The notes under the pieces are model-generated. The model did no database searches and was not told the origin of the DNA. It saw only the letters and a program-made list of their open reading frames with translations. 64,000 nucleotides of DNA from Ewingella sp049889095 (GTDB taxonomy: Bacteria; Pseudomonadota; Gammaproteobacteria; Enterobacterales; Enterobacteriaceae), in NCBI GenBank assembly GCA_049889095.1, contig JBLJFK010000005.1. One strand, 5' to 3'. The position numbers and the translations under genes are program-made. Of this stretch, positions 17,651 to 26,354 are shown in pieces. The first letter of the stretch is position 1. Each line of letters starts with the position of its first letter.

Positions 17651-19303
17651 GTGTTAACTCTTCTTCATTTGCTGTCCGCTGTTTCACTTCTCGTCTGGGG
17701 TACGCACATTGTGCGTACCGGCATCATGCGTGTTTTTGGCGCTAATTTACGTCGTGTGCTCAGTAGCAGCGTTGAGAAAAAACCGCTGGCGTTTGTCGCC
17801 GGTATTGGCGTTACCGCACTGGTACAAAGCAGCAATGCGACTACGTTGTTGGTGACCTCATTCGTCTCTCAGGGGCTGGTGGCGCTGGCGCCTGCGCTGG
17901 TGATCATTCTGGGCGCCGATGTCGGGACCGCGCTGATGGCACGCGTGCTGACCTTTGATCTCTCCTGGCTCTCACCGTTGCTGATTTTTGTGGGCGTCGC
18001 TTTTTTCCTTAGTCGTAAACAAACCCGCGCAGGCCAAATGGGACGTGTGGGTATTGGTTTGGGGCTGATTCTATTAGCGCTGGAATTGATTGTCTCTGCC
18101 GCAACGCCTATCACCCAGGCCTCTGGCGTTAAAGTTCTGTTCTCATCGCTGACCGGTGATGTCATTCTCGATGCGCTGACCGGCGCGATGTTTGCGATCG
18201 TCAGTTACTCCAGCTTAGCTGCCGTATTGCTGACCGCCACGCTGGCGGCCACCGGAGTTATCTCGCTGAAAGTGTCGTTATGTCTGGTGATTGGTGCCAA
18301 CCTCGGCAGCGGGTTGCTGGCGATGATTAATGCCAGTAAACAGAATGCAGCAGGGCGGCGTGTGGCACTCGGCAGCGTGTTGTTCAAACTGATTGGCTGT
18401 GTGATTGTGCTGCCCTTTATTGGGCCGCTGTCGGTCCTGTTGGCAAGGCTGGGTATCCCGGATGAAGAGCTGGTTATCTATTTTCATATGTTCTACAACC
18501 TGATCCGCTGTCTGGCGATGGTTCCGCTGTCTGGCCCGATGGCGCGGGTGTGCGAACTCATGATTGCAGACGTGCCTGAAGATGACCCTCGTCTGCGTCC
18601 GCGTCACCTGGATATCAGTGCTATTGATACCCCGGCGCTGGCGCTGGTTAATGCAGCCCGCGAAACCCTGCGCATGGGGGATGTGGTCGAGCATATGCTG
18701 ATCCTTAACCGTGAAGTGATGCACGGAAAACTGGCGCAGGACCGTGAAGTCCGCCGTCTGGACGATGACGTCGACGTACTTTACACCGCCATAAAGCTCT
18801 ATCTGGCGCAGATCCCCAAAGAGGATTTGGGTGAAGATGATTCACGCCGCTGGGCCGAAATTATTGAAATGGCGCTGAACCTTGAACAAGCCGGTGACAT
18901 CATTGAACGCATGACCGCTGATATTGCGGCAAAATCCCACGCGGCACGACGGGCCTTCTCGCCTGAAGGGCTGACCGAGCTGGATTCCCTGCATGAAAAG
19001 CTGGTGGATAACCTGCGCCTGAGCCTGTCAGTATTCCTGTCAAACGATATGGCTAGCGCGCGCCGTCTGCGCCGTTCTAAGCACCGTTTCCGTCTGCTGG
19101 ACCGCCGCTATGCGCATGCACACGTTGATCGTCTGCATCAACATAACGTGCAGAGTATCGAAACCAGTTCGCTGCACTTAGGGCTGCTGGGAGACATGAA
19201 ACGTCTGAACTCTTTGTTCTGCGCCGTGGCTTATAACGTACTGGATAAAGACGCGCAGGAAGATGATGAGCGTGATGACGCAGATGTCGTTAAAGCGACC
19301 TGA
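17651..19303 (+). CDS. yjbB: Na/Pi cotransporter family phosphate exporter YjbB
   Basis: YjbB carries two Na/Pi (PF02690) repeats in the membrane (about 1-310, with the QSSNATT and GANLGSG signatures) and a C-terminal PhoU-like helical domain (about 340-530). The E. coli protein exports phosphate when internal Pi is high. The start is GTG behind CGGAG; 550 residues is close to the E. coli length. In E. coli yjbB follows metH directly; here the seven-gene cassette lies between them and its operon runs into yjbB with a 15-bp gap. A hairpin follows the stop. Confidence 0.93.
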   Translation: MLTLLHLLSAVSLLVWGTHIVRTGIMRVFGANLRRVLSSSVEKKPLAFVAGIGVTALVQSSNATTLLVTSFVSQGLVALAPALVIILGADVGTALMARVLTFDLSWLSPLLIFVGVAFFLSRKQTRAGQMGRVGIGLGLILLALELIVSAATPITQASGVKVLFSSLTGDVILDALTGAMFAIVSYSSLAAVLLTATLAATGVISLKVSLCLVIGANLGSGLLAMINASKQNAAGRRVALGSVLFKLIGCVIVLPFIGPLSVLLARLGIPDEELVIYFHMFYNLIRCLAMVPLSGPMARVCELMIADVPEDDPRLRPRHLDISAIDTPALALVNAARETLRMGDVVEHMLILNREVMHGKLAQDREVRRLDDDVDVLYTAIKLYLAQIPKEDLGEDDSRRWAEIIEMALNLEQAGDIIERMTADIAAKSHAARRAFSPEGLTELDSLHEKLVDNLRLSLSVFLSNDMASARRLRRSKHRFRLLDRRYAHAHVDRLHQHNVQSIETSSLHLGLLGDMKRLNSLFCAVAYNVLDKDAQEDDERDDADVVKAT

Positions 19304-19312
19304 CAGCGATAA

Positions 19313-19337
19313 GAAAGGTGCCATGACGGCGCCTTTC
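19313..19337. terminator. Terminator between yjbB and panS
   Basis: GAAAGGTGCC pairs with GGCGCCTTTC around a short loop, with one G-T pair, and is followed by TATTTTTATCTTTTT. It can serve the converging yjbB and panS transcripts. Confidence 0.7.
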
Positions 19338-19355
19338 TATTTTTATCTTTTTGAA

Positions 19356-20279
19356 TTACTTTTCTTTCTTCTGAACGGGTTTGCCGGACCAGTAGCCTGC
19401 CAGCAGCGAACCTGACAGATTGTGCCACACCGAGAAGAGTGCGCCAGGCAGTGCCGCCAGCGGGCTGAAATACATTTTGCCCAGCGTCGCGGCCAGTCCG
19501 GAGTTCTGCATACCGACTTCCATTGCCAGTGTGCGGCAGGTGGTTTCGTCGAAACCAAACAGTTTCCCCCCCCAATAACCGCTCAGCAAACCAATGCCGT
19601 TGTGCAGCATAACCGCCACAATCACCATCAGACCGACAGATCCAATAAAGCCCTGGCTACCTGCCACAACGGCGCTGATGATAGCTAAAATACAGATCAT
19701 CGAGAACGCGGGCAGCAACGGTTCGACGCGTTTTACCGTCTTGGTAAAGAGATGATGGATGACCAGACCAGCGAAAATCGGGATCACCACGATTTGCAGA
19801 ATGCTCAGCAGCATGCCAATCACGTCGACTTTAATGTGGGTATCAACATAGAAACGGGTCAACAGCGGGGTAGCAAAAACGCCAACCAGCGTGGAGACTG
19901 CCGAAATAGTTACCGACAGTGCGACATCGCCTTTGGCGAGATAAATCATTACGTTGGATGCCGTGCCTGACGCAACGCTCCCGACCAAAATCATGCCAGC
20001 CGACAAGTCTGCCGGCATGTGGAACAGCCTGGCCAGCACCCATGCCGCCAATGGCATAATCAAATAGTGCAGGAAAGTAGCCGCCGCAACCGGTGCCGGG
20101 CGAGACAACACCCGCTTGAAATCACCAAACTTCAGCGTAACGCCCATCGCGAACATAATCAGCATCAGCAAAGTAGCAACGTGTGGTGCGATGGGCGTAA
20201 ATGTGCCCGGCCTATAGTAGGCGGCAACGGACAGCAACACGGCCCACAGTGGGAACAGGCGAGTTATTTTGGCTAGCAT
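19356..20279 (-). CDS. panS: PanS-like pantoate/ketopantoate transporter (bile acid:Na symporter family)
   Basis: This inner-membrane protein has 307 residues and about nine to ten hydrophobic segments of the bile acid:sodium symporter (SBF) family. Conserved features include GSVASGTASNVMIYLAKGD in the first half and ALAMEVGMQNSGLA-type sequence in the second, the crossed-helix sodium region. The closest recognised relative is Salmonella PanS, which takes up ketopantoate and pantoate. It stands alone, convergent with yjbB. The substrate is inferred from similarity only. Confidence 0.8.
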   Translation of the reverse strand: MLAKITRLFPLWAVLLSVAAYYRPGTFTPIAPHVATLLMLIMFAMGVTLKFGDFKRVLSRPAPVAAATFLHYLIMPLAAWVLARLFHMPADLSAGMILVGSVASGTASNVMIYLAKGDVALSVTISAVSTLVGVFATPLLTRFYVDTHIKVDVIGMLLSILQIVVIPIFAGLVIHHLFTKTVKRVEPLLPAFSMICILAIISAVVAGSQGFIGSVGLMVIVAVMLHNGIGLLSGYWGGKLFGFDETTCRTLAMEVGMQNSGLAATLGKMYFSPLAALPGALFSVWHNLSGSLLAGYWSGKPVQKKEK

Positions 20280-20375
20280 GATGAATTTCCTTTTATTGGT
20301 CTTTGTCGTTTTTCATTATTTGATATTGCAGGTAAAACTTTGCCGTCACGTTTTTCTATAGCATAAAAAACGGGC

Positions 20376-20404
20376 GAAAAAAAAGCCAGGCATGCAGGCC
20401 TGGC
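20376..20404 (-). terminator. lysC terminator
   Basis: GCCAGGC and GCCTGGC (20385-20404) form the stem, and a run of A on the + strand (20376-20384) gives a U-tract on the lysC transcript. It lies 22 bases past the lysC stop. Confidence 0.85.
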
Positions 20405-20426
20405 ATTGAAGTACACGTCGCCGTTC

Positions 20427-21815
20427 TTATTCGAATAGGTTGCGGTGAAGTGTTTTAACCACCTGATCGGCATCGTTGCCCGGCACCAGGAAGCACAGGT
20501 TGTAGCTGCTTGCACCGTAGCAAATCATGCGAATATTAAACGGATCGAGCACGCCGAACACTTCTTTGCCGACGCCACAAGCTTGTGACAGTTTGTTGCC
20601 GATGATGGCGATCAGCGCCAGGTTCTCTTCGACCTCCACGCGACACAGTGAGGACAGCTCGGTCAGCAGTGAGGTGGTGAGCAGGCTATTTTCGGAAGAG
20701 GTTGAACCGGTGGTATCCAGTGTCAGTGCTATGCTGACTTCTGACGTGGTGATCAAATCTACGGAAATATTGTGACGCGCCAGAATGCCAAATACCTCGG
20801 CGAGAAAACCACGTGAATGCAGCATGCTCAGGCTGTGCAGCGTGACCAAAGTCTGTTTGCGGCGCAGTGCCAGGGCGCGGAATAGCGGTGGGTTGTCGGT
20901 GGTATTACACACTAGCGTGCCGCCTGCTGAGGGGTCTTTACTTGAACCGACAAACACTGGAATATCGCAGCGCACTGCCGGTAGCAGCGTGGCTGGATGT
21001 AACACTTTGGCACCAAAAGTGGCCATTTCAGCCGCCTCTTCAAACGCGATGCGGTCGATGCGTTTAGCATTTGGCACCACGCGGGGATCGGTGGTGTAAA
21101 TGCCAGGGACGTCGGTCCAGATATCAACACGTGCGGCATGCAGCGCTTCAGCCAGCAAGGCGGCGGTGTAATCGCTGCCGCCACGGCCGAGTGTGGTAGT
21201 ACGGCCTTTACCTTCGCAACCAATAAAACCTTGAGTGATGACCAGTGCGTCCTGCAGGCGGGGTTGTAATTGCTGGATAACGAGTTCAGACAGTGCATCC
21301 GTGTCCGGTTCGGCGCGGCCAAAGTGGTCGTTAGTGCGCATCACTTTACGTACGTCAAACCATTCTGCCGGTACATTGCGCTGACGCAGAATTTCAACAA
21401 ACAGCAGGGTGGACATCAGCTCGCCGTGGCTGACGAGTTCATCCGTCAGCGCCGTTGACGTCGCGAGGCTTGCCGCTTCTGACAGCATGCTGATGTTGTC
21501 TAGCATGCGGCCGATCTCATCGCGGATCACATCCGGCTTATCGAGCCTGTCAATGATGGCGGTCTGGATGCGGCGAATTTCGTCGAGCAGATATACCCGA
21601 CGTTCGGCGTTCTGACCGACAGCCAGTTCAACCAGTAAATTGGTAATGCCCGCCGAGGCTGAAAGTACCACCAGGCGTACATCGGAATTGGCGAGAACAA
21701 CCTCGGCGCTACGGTTCATGGCGTCGAAGTCCGCTACGCTGGTGCCGCCAAATTTGGCTACGACCGTAGTGCCCAGTGAAGGGAGATGAGCGTTGCGGGA
21801 TACAGCGTGATTCAT
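20427..21815 (-). CDS. lysC: Lysine-sensitive aspartate kinase III
   Basis: LysC phosphorylates L-aspartate, the first step toward lysine, threonine and methionine, and is feedback-inhibited by lysine. The 462-residue protein has the kinase signature VAKFGGTSVADFDAMNRSA, the GRGGSDYTAAL and TTDPRVV active-site segments, and tandem C-terminal ACT domains that bind lysine (HNISVDLITTSEVS, NIRMICYGAS). It is about 13 residues longer at the N-terminus than the E. coli enzyme. A lysine riboswitch precedes it, and an ERIC element lies in the leader. Confidence 0.97.
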   Translation of the reverse strand: MNHAVSRNAHLPSLGTTVVAKFGGTSVADFDAMNRSAEVVLANSDVRLVVLSASAGITNLLVELAVGQNAERRVYLLDEIRRIQTAIIDRLDKPDVIRDEIGRMLDNISMLSEAASLATSTALTDELVSHGELMSTLLFVEILRQRNVPAEWFDVRKVMRTNDHFGRAEPDTDALSELVIQQLQPRLQDALVITQGFIGCEGKGRTTTLGRGGSDYTAALLAEALHAARVDIWTDVPGIYTTDPRVVPNAKRIDRIAFEEAAEMATFGAKVLHPATLLPAVRCDIPVFVGSSKDPSAGGTLVCNTTDNPPLFRALALRRKQTLVTLHSLSMLHSRGFLAEVFGILARHNISVDLITTSEVSIALTLDTTGSTSSENSLLTTSLLTELSSLCRVEVEENLALIAIIGNKLSQACGVGKEVFGVLDPFNIRMICYGASSYNLCFLVPGNDADQVVKTLHRNLFE

Positions 21816-21923
21816 GGTAAACCTCGTGTCAGGGACGCCGGAAAACGACGACCATCTATTCCATAAGAATTGGCACTAGGGAAGAGCGGGTAACGGGAGC
21901 AGACGTAGAGAGGCTACGATACA

Positions 21924-22106
21924 CCCAGAAGCGCTCCACCTTGCCGATACCCTCGCAGGTATCTCGGTGACAACCCAGAGGATTCAGCCCCTGTGGTCGA
22001 TCGCTCGCCTGCCGTCAGCGTTTGACCTCGGCGTCGCTCCCCCTGATGCACCTTCGTAGGAATCTGGCTCCTCCGGTACACTGCCTGGGCGACGCGCCTC
22101 TTCTGG
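21924..22106 (-). ncRNA. Lysine riboswitch (lysC leader)
   Basis: Read on the minus strand, the leader shows the lysine aptamer from the P1 strand CCAGAAGAGGCGCG to AGCGCTTCTGG, with the conserved GGAGGAGCCAG, GGTGCATC, AGGGGCTGAATC and GGGTTGTCACC segments in order. It closely parallels the E. coli lysC leader. The 108 bases between aptamer and start codon hold the expression platform near the start; lysine binding is expected to reduce LysC production. Confidence 0.95.
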
Positions 22107-22114
22107 CTCACACA

Positions 22115-22240
22115 TATACCTGTATCCTTCAAATTGCAGGGTTGTTGGCTGCCGTCACTTCCCTGAGTCACTTACTTGAGTAAGCTCATCAGGATTCGCT
22201 CAATGACGCCTACCTGCAACTCGAATGATGTCGGGTATAT
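22115..22240. repeat. ERIC element inside the lysC leader
   Basis: A full-length copy (about 126 bp) with family ends (ATACCTGTATCCTTCAAATT and CTCGAATGATGTCGGGTAT) and core CACTTACTTGAGTAAGCTC. It abuts the lysine aptamer on one side and lies 25 bp from the predicted lysC -10 on the other, so it is probably transcribed as part of the lysC 5' UTR. Confidence 0.88.
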
Positions 22241-22265
22241 ATTTTTTGCGCGAGTTAGGCGCTTA

Positions 22266-22294
22266 GAAATAACGGGTTATCGCCCGCCTGTCAA
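22266..22294 (-). promoter_or_regulatory. Predicted lysC promoter
   Basis: On the minus strand a perfect -35 (TTGACA, 22289-22294) is spaced 17 bp from TATTTC (22266-22271). Transcription would start near 22258, upstream of the ERIC copy and the lysine riboswitch. Confidence 0.6.
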
Positions 22295-22466
22295 CGGTCT
22301 GACGGCCAATCACGCCACATTTTGAGCTATTCTCACCTAATATTGTTACCTGCCATTGTGATTTCACAGATCTGGCCTATCGCAAGAAAAGGCATCTCAT
22401 CTTGGGAAGTTCAGGATACAATCGGGATAGTTACCTCAAATTTATTCTCAGCCTAAGAGTATTGCT

Positions 22467-24113
22467 ATGAAAAATATCAATCCAACTCAGACCGCTGCCT
22501 GGCAAGCACTGCAGCAGCATTTCGATACGATGAAAGATGTGCAGATTAGCCATCTGTTTGCTGAAGATGGCGACCGCTTCTCCAGGTTTTCTGCGACCTT
22601 TGAAGACCAGATGCTGGTGGATTTCTCCAAAAACCGCATCACCAGCGAGACGCTGGACAAACTACAAGCACTGGCGAAAGAAACTGACCTACAGGCCGCA
22701 ATAAAATCGATGTTCTCCGGTGAGAAGATCAACCGCACAGAAGACCGCGCGGTTCTGCACGTTGCCCTGCGTAACCGCAGCAATACGCCAATTGTCGTAG
22801 ATGGCAAAGATGTGATGCCGGAAGTTAACGCGGTGCTGGCCAAGATCAAAGGCTTCACCGAGCGCGTGATCGGTGGTGACTGGAAAGGTTACACCGGTAA
22901 GCCAATTACCGATGTGGTTAACATTGGTATCGGTGGTTCTGACCTCGGCCCGTTCATGGTCACCGAAGCGCTACGTCCTTACAAAAACCATCTGAATATG
23001 CATTTCGTCTCCAACGTCGATGGCACGCATATCGCCGAAACGCTGAAAGACCTGTCGCCTGAAACGACGCTGTTCCTGGTGGCGTCCAAAACCTTCACTA
23101 CGCAAGAAACTATGACCAACGCCCACAGCGCGCGTGACTGGTTCCTGAAAACGGCGGTCGAAGATCAGCACGTTGCCAAACATTTCGCCGCGCTCTCTAC
23201 TAACGGTAAAGCCGTCAGCGAATTCGGTATCGACACCGACAACATGTTCGAATTTTGGGACTGGGTCGGCGGACGTTACTCGTTGTGGTCCGCCATCGGT
23301 TTGTCTATTGCACTGTCTGTGGGTTACGAAAACTTCGAACAACTGCTCAGCGGCGCACACGCCATGGACAACCATTTCGCTACTACACCGGCGGAGAAAA
23401 ATCTGCCTGTTCTGCTGGCGCTGATCGGTATCTGGTATAACGATTTCTATGGCACTGAAACCGAAGCTATCCTGCCATACGACCAGTATATGCACCGTTT
23501 TGCTGCGTACTTCCAGCAGGGCAACATGGAATCTAACGGTAAATTCGTTGATCGTAACGGCAACCCGGTAGATTACCAGACTGGCCCGATTATCTGGGGT
23601 GAGCCAGGTACCAACGGTCAGCATGCGTTCTACCAGTTGATCCATCAGGGGACTAAAATTGTTCCTTGTGACTTCATTGCGCCGGCCGTCAGCCACAACG
23701 CGCTGAGCGATCACCATGCCAAACTGCTCTCCAACTTCTTTGCGCAGACAGAAGCGCTGGCATTTGGTAAGTCTCTGGACGTTGTAGAGCAAGAGTTCGC
23801 TGAACAGGGTAAAAAATCTGAAGACGTAAAACACGTTGCGCCGTTCAAAGTGTTTGAGGGTAACCGTCCGACCAACGCCATCCTGCTGCGTGAGATTACC
23901 CCGTATAGCCTGGGTGCGTTGATCGCTATGTATGAACACAAAATCTTCACCCAGGGCGCAATCCTCAACATCTTCACCTTTGACCAATGGGGCGTAGAGT
24001 TGGGTAAACAACTGGCTAACCGCATTCTGCCAGAGCTGAAAGGTGATGAAGACGTGACGGAGCATGATAGCTCAACAAACGGGCTCATTAACCGCTTCAA
24101 AAACTGGCGCTAA
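22467..24113 (+). CDS. pgi: Glucose-6-phosphate isomerase
   Basis: Pgi interconverts glucose-6-phosphate and fructose-6-phosphate in glycolysis and gluconeogenesis. The 548 residues match the family, with DWVGGRYSLWSAIG and the C-terminal signature DQWGVELGKQLANRI. The ATG at 22467 lies in a lysC-divergent position, as in E. coli. A shortened ERIC copy and a terminator follow. The long open frame on the opposite strand is only a shadow of this gene. Confidence 0.98.
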   Translation: MKNINPTQTAAWQALQQHFDTMKDVQISHLFAEDGDRFSRFSATFEDQMLVDFSKNRITSETLDKLQALAKETDLQAAIKSMFSGEKINRTEDRAVLHVALRNRSNTPIVVDGKDVMPEVNAVLAKIKGFTERVIGGDWKGYTGKPITDVVNIGIGGSDLGPFMVTEALRPYKNHLNMHFVSNVDGTHIAETLKDLSPETTLFLVASKTFTTQETMTNAHSARDWFLKTAVEDQHVAKHFAALSTNGKAVSEFGIDTDNMFEFWDWVGGRYSLWSAIGLSIALSVGYENFEQLLSGAHAMDNHFATTPAEKNLPVLLALIGIWYNDFYGTETEAILPYDQYMHRFAAYFQQGNMESNGKFVDRNGNPVDYQTGPIIWGEPGTNGQHAFYQLIHQGTKIVPCDFIAPAVSHNALSDHHAKLLSNFFAQTEALAFGKSLDVVEQEFAEQGKKSEDVKHVAPFKVFEGNRPTNAILLREITPYSLGALIAMYEHKIFTQGAILNIFTFDQWGVELGKQLANRILPELKGDEDVTEHDSSTNGLINRFKNWR

Positions 24114-24115
24114 TA

Positions 24116-24173
24116 ATACCCGTCATCCTTCGAGTCTGCTTGATGCAACTCGAATGACTGAGGTACTTGAGTG
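24116..24173. repeat. Short ERIC derivative after pgi
   Basis: The outer ends of ERIC (ATACCCGTCATCCTTCGAG and CAACTCGAATGACTGAGGTA) are joined through about 15 bp and the central palindrome is missing. It begins right after the pgi stop codon and looks like an internally deleted copy. Confidence 0.7.
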
Positions 24174-24194
24174 TAAGTAATTCAAAGAAATTAA

Positions 24195-24225
24195 AGGGTT
24201 AGCCGTTACAGGCTAGCCTTTTTTT
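24195..24225 (+). terminator. pgi terminator
   Basis: GGTTAGCC and GGCTAGCC pair around GTTACA, followed by a seven-T run. It is a good intrinsic terminator 80 bp after pgi. Confidence 0.85.
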
Positions 24226-24296
24226 AATGCCACTTTTTCTCTGCGGACACTGTGGTATTCTGCGGGTATTAATAACAAAAATGGGATGTAGATCAC

Positions 24297-24704
24297 ATGG
24301 CAGGATCTAAACGTGGCACTATTATAGCCGTCATTATGCAGCGTCTTTTGAACATGTTTTTATTGGTATTGGCAGCGATTCTTATGCTGTTTTTGGGGCG
24401 TGAAACCTACCATTTAGGCATGGTGTTGTTTGTCAATAATGACCAGTCATCGTCCTATTTATTGATTGAAGGTATCGTAATTTACTTCCTGTATTTTGAG
24501 TTTATTGCATTGATTGTGAAGTACTTTTCTTCCGGATATCACTTCCCGCTGCGCTACTTTATTTATATTGGTATAACGGCAATTATTCGGCTAATTATTG
24601 TTGACCACAAGAGCCCGTACGATACGCTGGTTTATGCCTGCGCAATTTTGGTTCTGGTGGTCACGTTGTTTCTGGCTAACAGTGAACGCCTGCGCCGCGA
24701 GTAG
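24297..24704 (+). CDS. psiE: Phosphate-starvation-inducible membrane protein PsiE
   Basis: PsiE is a small inner-membrane protein of unknown biochemical role that is induced by phosphate starvation in E. coli. The 135 residues give four hydrophobic segments and match E. coli PsiE in length and in the FEFIALIVKYF and HKSPYDTLVYA segments. Here it sits between pgi and ubiC; the xylE and mal genes that separate psiE from ubiC in E. coli are missing. No Pho box was confirmed upstream. Confidence 0.92.
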   Translation: MAGSKRGTIIAVIMQRLLNMFLLVLAAILMLFLGRETYHLGMVLFVNNDQSSSYLLIEGIVIYFLYFEFIALIVKYFSSGYHFPLRYFIYIGITAIIRLIIVDHKSPYDTLVYACAILVLVVTLFLANSERLRRE

Positions 24705-24805
24705 CGGGTCGCCCGCAAGCTGATTGCTGCCGTCGCATTCTGCGTTAGAATGCGAGGCTGATGTTTAATAGGGGAGTTCAATGTTTCCCCGACACGGAGT
24801 TCGTA

Positions 24806-25345
24806 ATGTCTGAGTCTCATTCCCCTGCACAGCCGCCCATTCACTGGTTTGATGATCTGCAGCATGTTCCTGCTGATGTTGCCGACTGGCTGATGGAAAT
24901 GGGCTCCATGACACGCCGCTTTGAAAAGCAGGGTGTCACCGTCACAGTGCAACCCAAACGCGAATGCTTTGTCAGCCGCCAAGAGTTGGGCGAAAGCGAA
25001 GCCCAACAGTTACCTGAAAGCGTGCGTTACTGGGTACGAGAAGTGGTGCTGTTTGGAGATGATGAGCCATGGCTGTTAGGCCGTACGGTGATCCCGGAAG
25101 AAACACTGACGGGTCCCGATCTGGCGCTGGTGGATCTCGGCACGGTGCCGCTGGGTCGTTACCTTTTCGCTGGTAACACGCTGACTCGCGACTATATTCA
25201 TCTCGGCTTGCTACAGCATGAACAGGGCGATCTGTGGGCGCGGCGTTCGCGGCTGCGCCTTTCCGATAAACCCCTGCTGCTGACCGAAATTTTCCTGCCT
25301 GACTCGCCAGTTCATCGCCCCGAAAACAAGGTGCATAAAGGATGA
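24806..25345 (+). CDS. ubiC: Chorismate pyruvate-lyase
   Basis: UbiC removes pyruvate from chorismate to give 4-hydroxybenzoate, the first step of ubiquinone synthesis. From the ATG at 24806 (GGAG six bases upstream) the protein has 179 residues, slightly longer than E. coli (165). Conserved REVVLFGDDEPWLLGRTVIP and RRSRLRLSDKPLLLTEIFLP segments include the active-site arginine and glutamate. The upstream open frame to 24761 lacks support. It overlaps ubiA by four bases, so the pair is translationally coupled. Confidence 0.95.
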   Translation: MSESHSPAQPPIHWFDDLQHVPADVADWLMEMGSMTRRFEKQGVTVTVQPKRECFVSRQELGESEAQQLPESVRYWVREVVLFGDDEPWLLGRTVIPEETLTGPDLALVDLGTVPLGRYLFAGNTLTRDYIHLGLLQHEQGDLWARRSRLRLSDKPLLLTEIFLPDSPVHRPENKVHKG

Positions 25346-26253
25346 ATCGGGCCAATCAACAAGGGGATCAAGAGGTGTCTGTAAGCCTTTTTCAGGGGCA
25401 TTGGCGTGATTACTGCCGTCTAATGCGCATTGATAAACCCATTGGTTCTCTGCTGCTGCTGTGGCCAACGCTGTGGGCGTTATGGCTGGCGGGTGGCGGT
25501 ATGCCATCACTGAAAATTATGTTGGTCTTCGTGCTGGGCGTGTTCTTTATGCGCGCAGCGGGGTGTGTGGTCAATGACTATGCTGACCGCAAATTTGATG
25601 GTCACGTTAAACGCACTGCCAACCGTCCGCTGCCGAGTGGTGCTATCAGCAGTAAACAGGCCAAAATATTGTTCGTCTGCCTGGTGCTGGCCTCTTTCCT
25701 GCTGGTGCTGACCCTCAACCGCATGACGATCTTGTTATCGTTGGCCGGATTGGCGCTGGCGTGGATCTATCCGTTTGTGAAACGGGTGAGCAATTTACCG
25801 CAAGTCGTATTGGGGGCCGCCTTTGGGTGGTCTATCCCCATGGCATATGCGGCGGTGAGTGAAGCCGTCCCGCTTAGCTGCTGGCTGCTGTTTGCCGCCA
25901 ATATCTGCTGGACCGTGGCGTATGACACACAATACGCGATGGTCGATCGCGACGATGATCTGAAAATAGGCGTCAAGTCGACGGCGATCCTGTTTGGTCG
26001 ATTTGATAATCTTATCAACGGTATTCTGCAGTTAGCCATGTTGGTGCTGATGGCGATAGTTGGATATCTGACCCAGCTTAGCTCGCCTTTCTACTGGTCA
26101 TTACTACTCGCGGCGGCACTGTTTGCGCATCAGCATACATTGACCGCCAAACGCGACCGCGATGCCTGTTTCCTCGCTTTCCGCCAGAATAACTACGTCG
26201 GGCTGGTGCTGTTCCTTGGCATCCTGATGAGCCTGTCGCACTTCAGTTTCTGA
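25342..26253 (+). CDS. ubiA: 4-hydroxybenzoate octaprenyltransferase
   Basis: UbiA is an integral membrane enzyme that attaches the octaprenyl chain to 4-hydroxybenzoate. The two aspartate-rich motifs that hold Mg-diphosphate are present: NDYADRKFDGHVKRTANRPL and DTQYAMVDRDDDLKIG. The 303 residues include an N-terminal extension of about 13 compared with E. coli; an in-frame GTG near 25375 is a possible shorter start. The ATGA overlap with ubiC favours the start given. Confidence 0.95.
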   Translation: MNRANQQGDQEVSVSLFQGHWRDYCRLMRIDKPIGSLLLLWPTLWALWLAGGGMPSLKIMLVFVLGVFFMRAAGCVVNDYADRKFDGHVKRTANRPLPSGAISSKQAKILFVCLVLASFLLVLTLNRMTILLSLAGLALAWIYPFVKRVSNLPQVVLGAAFGWSIPMAYAAVSEAVPLSCWLLFAANICWTVAYDTQYAMVDRDDDLKIGVKSTAILFGRFDNLINGILQLAMLVLMAIVGYLTQLSSPFYWSLLLAAALFAHQHTLTAKRDRDACFLAFRQNNYVGLVLFLGILMSLSHFSF

Positions 26254-26269
26254 CGCCTTCTCAATTGTG

Positions 26270-26311
26270 AAAAAACGCCCGGTTCTCAACAAAGAGAACC
26301 GGGCGTTTTTT
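26270..26311. terminator. Bidirectional terminator between ubiA and plsB
   Basis: AAAAACGCCCGGTTCTC and GAGAACCGGGCGTTTTT form a perfect 17-bp stem with A-rich and T-rich flanks, so both converging transcripts can end here. Confidence 0.95.
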
Positions 26312-26354
26312 ATCGTGGTACTAGCTTAGTCTGTTAATTCACTGACAAGCTTAA

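Noticed and set aside
22971..24065. 364-codon open frame on the minus strand opposite pgi
   Set aside because: It is fully antisense to a well-conserved gene, has no ribosome-binding site and no recognisable domain; it results from codon bias of pgi.
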